From: Conexibacter sp. CPCC 205762
GTDB lineage: Bacteria > Actinomycetota > Thermoleophilia > Solirubrobacterales > Solirubrobacteraceae
Assembly (NCBI RefSeq): GCF_030646155.1
Contig: NZ_JAUTDN010000045.1
Span: 1-39,271 of the forward strand
Direction of reading: 5' to 3'
DNA: 39,271 nucleotides
The position numbers and the translations under genes were made by a program. Below, piece by piece: positions 36,652-39,271 of this stretch. Numbering within the stretch: position 1 is the stretch's first letter; each line of letters starts with the position of its first letter. The notes beneath the pieces were generated by a model. That model did not search any database and was not told the DNA's origin. It saw nothing but the letters and a program-made list of their open reading frames with translations.

Positions 36652-38178
36652 GTGCCTTCCCGTCTCTTGCTGTGCGCATGCATCGTCGCAGGTGCACTGC
36701 TTTCAGGTTCCAATTCGGCCACGGCCGCCAGCCGCGTGCTGGTGATGGATGCGGACGGCAGTGTGCACGAGCGGGTCGACAGAGCGCTCCCGCCGGTCGG
36801 CGATCCGCTCGCCGACCTGCCGGCTCCGCGCCAGTTCCACGCCGCCGCCGCGCGCGCCGCCTCCCCCGCCGCCCGCGCCGCGATCGCGCGCACGAGCGCG
36901 CCGCGCGCCCGCCGCGCCGCCGCCCGCAGCGTCCGCGGCGAGCTGAAGTCGCTGCTCAGAAGCGGCCAGATCGACGCTGGGCAGGCGCGCGACTACCGCG
37001 CCGTCTACGACACCGCGCTGAAGGTCCGCAAGCGCCTCTCCAGCGACCGCGGCGCCGCGCTCCAGGGCGTCATCAACAACACCAACTTCATGGCCGGCCG
37101 CGGCGATCTGACCGCCTCGCGCCTGCCGGCGATCTTCACCACGCTCAGACGCAACACCGAGTGGTGGCAGACCGGCCGCCTGCTCTCCTACGGCGAGCGG
37201 GTCGAGTTCAACGACAGCGAGCTGGTCTGGCAGTACTACCCCGGCGAGGGGATCCAGCTGCAGGTGCTCGGCACCTTCGGCAAGGCCAACGGCCTGTGGA
37301 TGGCGAAGGACAAGGCGAGACTCGCCAACGTGCTCGACGAGATGAGCGCGCTCGCCTCCACGCGCGGCGGCGCCTACGCCTGGGAGTACTACTTCTACTT
37401 CGGCGGCGGCCGCCCGCCGTGGGCGAGCGGGATGGCGCAGGCGACCGGCGTGCAGGCGTTCGCGCGCGCCTCCGAGCTGCTGAAGAAGCCGGCCTACCTG
37501 GCGACCGCGAAGAGAGCGATCAAGCTGTTCGAGCTGGGCGCGAGCACCGGCGTCGGCGTCAAGACGAGCGCCGGCCGCCGCTACCTGCTCTACTCGTTCG
37601 CGCCCAGCCAGCAGGTCCTCAACGCCTTCGTGCAGACGCTCGTCGGGCTGAACGACTACTGGGAGATCTCCAGAGACGCGCGAGCGCGCAAGCTGTTCGT
37701 CGCCGGCGAGAAGCAGGCGCGGCTCGACCTCGGCGCGACCGACACGGGCGCCTGGTCGCTCTACCAGGTCGGCGGCAACGAGTCCGACCTCTCCTACCAG
37801 GAGCTGGTGACCGGCTTCATCCACAACCTCTGCGACCGCGCCTCGATCGAGTTCTGGTGCAGAGCGGACGACCGCTTCAGAACGTATCTGAAGGAGCCGC
37901 CGGCGCTGGAGCTGACGACCAGACGGGTGCAGGCCGGCAAGACCGTGCTCGTCCGCTTCGACGTCTCGAAGATGTCGAAGGTCGGCCTGACGATCAAGCG
38001 CTCCGGCGCGACCTCGCTGGCGACCAGCGCGACCGTCGCGCGCGGCTCGCACGGCTACACGTGGCGGGTGCCGTCCTCCCCGGGCACGTACGACGTCGTC
38101 CTGACCGGCACCGACCTGGCCGGCAACTACGGCCGCGCGACGGCGACGATCACCGTCGTCGGCAAGGCCAGAACCTGA
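36652..38178 (+). CDS. exported D-glucuronyl C5-epimerase-like protein
   Basis: About 508 residues. The signal peptide reads LLLCACIVAGALLSGS, ending near SATAA. A basic Ala/Arg-rich region spans about residues 55-90. The catalytic-looking domain contains WEYYFYFGGGRPPWASGMAQ, the hallmark of D-glucuronyl C5-epimerase C-terminal domains. It continues with TGVQAFARASELLKKPAYL, KTSAGRRYLLYSFAP and SYQELVTGFIHNL. The C-terminal 90 residues form a beta-sandwich-like repeat (VGLTIKRSGATS, GTYDVVLTGTDLAGNYGRAT). The start could be GTG at 36652 or GTG at 36628. The substrate is unknown and no polysaccharide cluster is nearby. Confidence 0.8.
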   Translation: MPSRLLLCACIVAGALLSGSNSATAASRVLVMDADGSVHERVDRALPPVGDPLADLPAPRQFHAAAARAASPAARAAIARTSAPRARRAAARSVRGELKSLLRSGQIDAGQARDYRAVYDTALKVRKRLSSDRGAALQGVINNTNFMAGRGDLTASRLPAIFTTLRRNTEWWQTGRLLSYGERVEFNDSELVWQYYPGEGIQLQVLGTFGKANGLWMAKDKARLANVLDEMSALASTRGGAYAWEYYFYFGGGRPPWASGMAQATGVQAFARASELLKKPAYLATAKRAIKLFELGASTGVGVKTSAGRRYLLYSFAPSQQVLNAFVQTLVGLNDYWEISRDARARKLFVAGEKQARLDLGATDTGAWSLYQVGGNESDLSYQELVTGFIHNLCDRASIEFWCRADDRFRTYLKEPPALELTTRRVQAGKTVLVRFDVSKMSKVGLTIKRSGATSLATSATVARGSHGYTWRVPSSPGTYDVVLTGTDLAGNYGRATATITVVGKART

Positions 38179-38184
38179 TGCGGC

Positions 38185-38209
38185 GGGCGCGGCGGTTGCC
38201 GCCGCGCCC
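38185..38209 (+). terminator. terminator of the epimerase-like gene
   Basis: Perfect 11-bp GC stem around TTG, 7 bases past the stop codon, directly before the promoter of the EVE gene. Confidence 0.7.
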
Positions 38210-38216
38210 TCCCGCG

Positions 38217-38222
38217 TAGAAT
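38217..38222 (+). promoter_or_regulatory. -10 box of the EVE gene
   Basis: TAGAAT on the plus strand, 7 bases before the GTG start. The same hexamer precedes disA. Confidence 0.5.
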
Positions 38223-38229
38223 CGAGCCT

Positions 38230-38691
38230 GTGTCCACCACGTGGGTCCTGACCTGCTCGCCGGAGAACTACGCCGCGACCCGCGCCCACGCGTTCGGCGC
38301 GATCGGCATCAAGCAGCGCAACCGCAGACGCGCGTCGAGAATCGCCGTCGACGACCGCGTCGTGCTCTACCTCACAGGCCTGCAGGAGCTGGCCGCGAGC
38401 GTCGTCGTGACCGGCGCGCTGACGCCCAACGACGAGCTGATCTGGCCCGACCGCAGCGGCACGATCGACATCTACCCGTGGCGCTTCCCGACGCGGCCCG
38501 AGCACGTGCCCGACGAGGCCGAGTGGATCCCGGCCGCGACGCTGGTCGACGCGCTCGACCACATCCAGAAGTGGCCGCGCGCGCATTGGACGCTCGCCTT
38601 CCAGGGCCAGCTGCGACCCGTCTCCGCGCACGACGAGCAGGTGCTGGTCGAGCGCCTGCGGGCGGCCGAGACCGCGACGGTGGGGAGCTGA
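38230..38691 (+). CDS. EVE-domain protein
   Basis: A 153-residue protein of the EVE/YTH (PUA-like) superfamily, which in several systems recognises modified bases in DNA or RNA. WVLTCSPENYAATRAHAFGA is the start, and GIKQRNRRRASRIAVDDRVV and LYLTGLQELAASVVVTG form the core barrel. IDIYPWRFPTRPEHVPDEAE and HWTLAFQGQLRPVSAHD complete it. The aromatic-cage residues W5, W109-like positions and Y14 were not assigned with certainty. The start is GTG at 38230, with a leaderless-type -10. It lies just before a membrane-protein gene on the same strand. Confidence 0.8.
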   Translation: MSTTWVLTCSPENYAATRAHAFGAIGIKQRNRRRASRIAVDDRVVLYLTGLQELAASVVVTGALTPNDELIWPDRSGTIDIYPWRFPTRPEHVPDEAEWIPAATLVDALDHIQKWPRAHWTLAFQGQLRPVSAHDEQVLVERLRAAETATVGS

Positions 38692-38698
38692 GGCCGGG

Positions 38699-39271
38699 AT
38701 GCTGTCGCGGGTGACGAGCGCGTGGCGCGGGCTGGCGCCGGAGGGGCGGCTGGCGGCCGGCGCGGCGCTGCTGCTGTTCGTGACGATGTTCCTGCCCTGG
38801 TACCAGCTCAACGCGGTCGTCGCGGAGAGAGCCGGCGGCAGACTGGTCGGCCGCAACCTGACCGCGTTCGGCGTCTTCTCGTTCGTCGAGGCGGCGGTGC
38901 TGCTGGTCGCGATCGCGGTGCTGTTCCTGCTGTTCGCGCGCGCCGAGGGCAGGTCGTTCCACCTCCCCGGCGGCGACGGCACGATCGTCACGATCGCCGG
39001 CGGCTGGGTCCTGCTGCTGCTCGTCTGGCGGCTGTTCGACAAGCCGAACGTGAGCGGCGCCGGCGTCGGCAACGTCGGCATCCAGTGGGGGATCTTCTTC
39101 GCGATCGGCGCCGCCGGGCTGCTGACCTCGGCCGGCCTGCGGATGCGCGCCGCCCACCGGCCCGAGCCGGTCGCCGGCGGCGACGAGCAGGCGTCGGCCC
39201 CCGCCGCGGCCCCGAGCGCCGCCGAGCGCGCCGCCCGCCGCGCCCGTGCCCGCACCGCCCCCGGCACCGAG
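38699..39271 (+). CDS. multi-pass membrane protein, cut by the window end
   Basis: An open frame from ATG 38699 runs off the window (191 codons visible), 7 bases after the EVE stop, with GAGG five bases before the start. About four hydrophobic segments appear: AAGAALLLFVTMFLPW, SFVEAAVLLVAIAVLFLLFA, IVTIAGGWVLLLLVWRLF and WGIFFAIGAAGLLTSAGL. A cytoplasmic-looking Ala/Arg-rich tail (AAERAARRARARTAPGTE) follows. I do not recognise the family. It is probably co-transcribed with the EVE gene. Confidence 0.75.
   Translation, partial: MLSRVTSAWRGLAPEGRLAAGAALLLFVTMFLPWYQLNAVVAERAGGRLVGRNLTAFGVFSFVEAAVLLVAIAVLFLLFARAEGRSFHLPGGDGTIVTIAGGWVLLLLVWRLFDKPNVSGAGVGNVGIQWGIFFAIGAAGLLTSAGLRMRAAHRPEPVAGGDEQASAPAAAPSAAERAARRARARTAPGTE

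Noticed and set aside
36703..39267. Long minus-strand frame across the epimerase-like, EVE and membrane-protein genes
   Set aside because: It spans three separate plus-strand genes with real motifs and has shadow composition.

Overview
This window is a very GC-rich chromosomal segment dominated by housekeeping genes. No rRNA, tRNA, CRISPR array, insertion sequence or prophage gene was seen. CarD next to DisA and RadA, a UVR-containing ClpC, leaderless promoters and coding regions ending almost always in G/C all point to Actinomycetota. The many fibronectin-type and lipoprotein genes, the gene order and the heavy use of AGA for arginine suggest Thermoleophilia/Solirubrobacterales, possibly Conexibacter-like. 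That placement is inference, not a database match.

Left part (1-15173, all minus strand, transcribed right to left): coaX, dusB, greA, lysS, clpC, a CDGSH iron-sulfur protein, a Cys/Met-metabolism PLP enzyme, radA, disA, carD, ispD, a PHP-family phosphatase, ispF, cysS and the edge of an unidentified gene. It combines cofactor and isoprenoid synthesis, tRNA charging and modification, RNA polymerase factors (CarD, GreA) and genome/proteome maintenance (DisA, RadA, ClpC). A GST-like gene on the plus strand (15262-16026) is convergent with the next block.

Middle (16023-24004, mostly minus): tilS, hpt, ftsH, folP, folB and folK in the classic order, then an SCP2-like gene, a divergent nucleoside phosphorylase, and a coiled-coil protein with an Arg/Ala tail.

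Right part (24423-39271, mixed strands) is more organism-specific. It holds an 884-residue three-module exported murein hydrolase behind an unusual 418-base intergenic region, and a conserved-looking gene with no normal start codon. A sirtuin is coupled to a 3-hydroxyacyl-CoA dehydrogenase/enoyl-CoA hydratase fusion. Further right are an SRPBCC protein, a secreted fibronectin-repeat protein, an acyl-CoA dehydrogenase with a palindromic operator, a small acidic protein, a CAX-type antiporter, a lipoprotein, a C5-epimerase-like exported protein, an EVE-domain protein and a membrane protein cut by the window end.

The main system-level signals are regulatory: (1) TANNNT -10 boxes 6-11 bases before the start codon of about fourteen genes, implying leaderless mRNAs; (2) a perfect CGAAC-N4-GTTCG SOS-type box on the radA promoter; (3) two genes (carD and the one at 27085) lacking a well-placed ATG/GTG/TTG start; (4) GC-rich perfect hairpins without U-tracts serving as likely terminators; (5) strong gene-to-gene differences in AGA arginine codon use.
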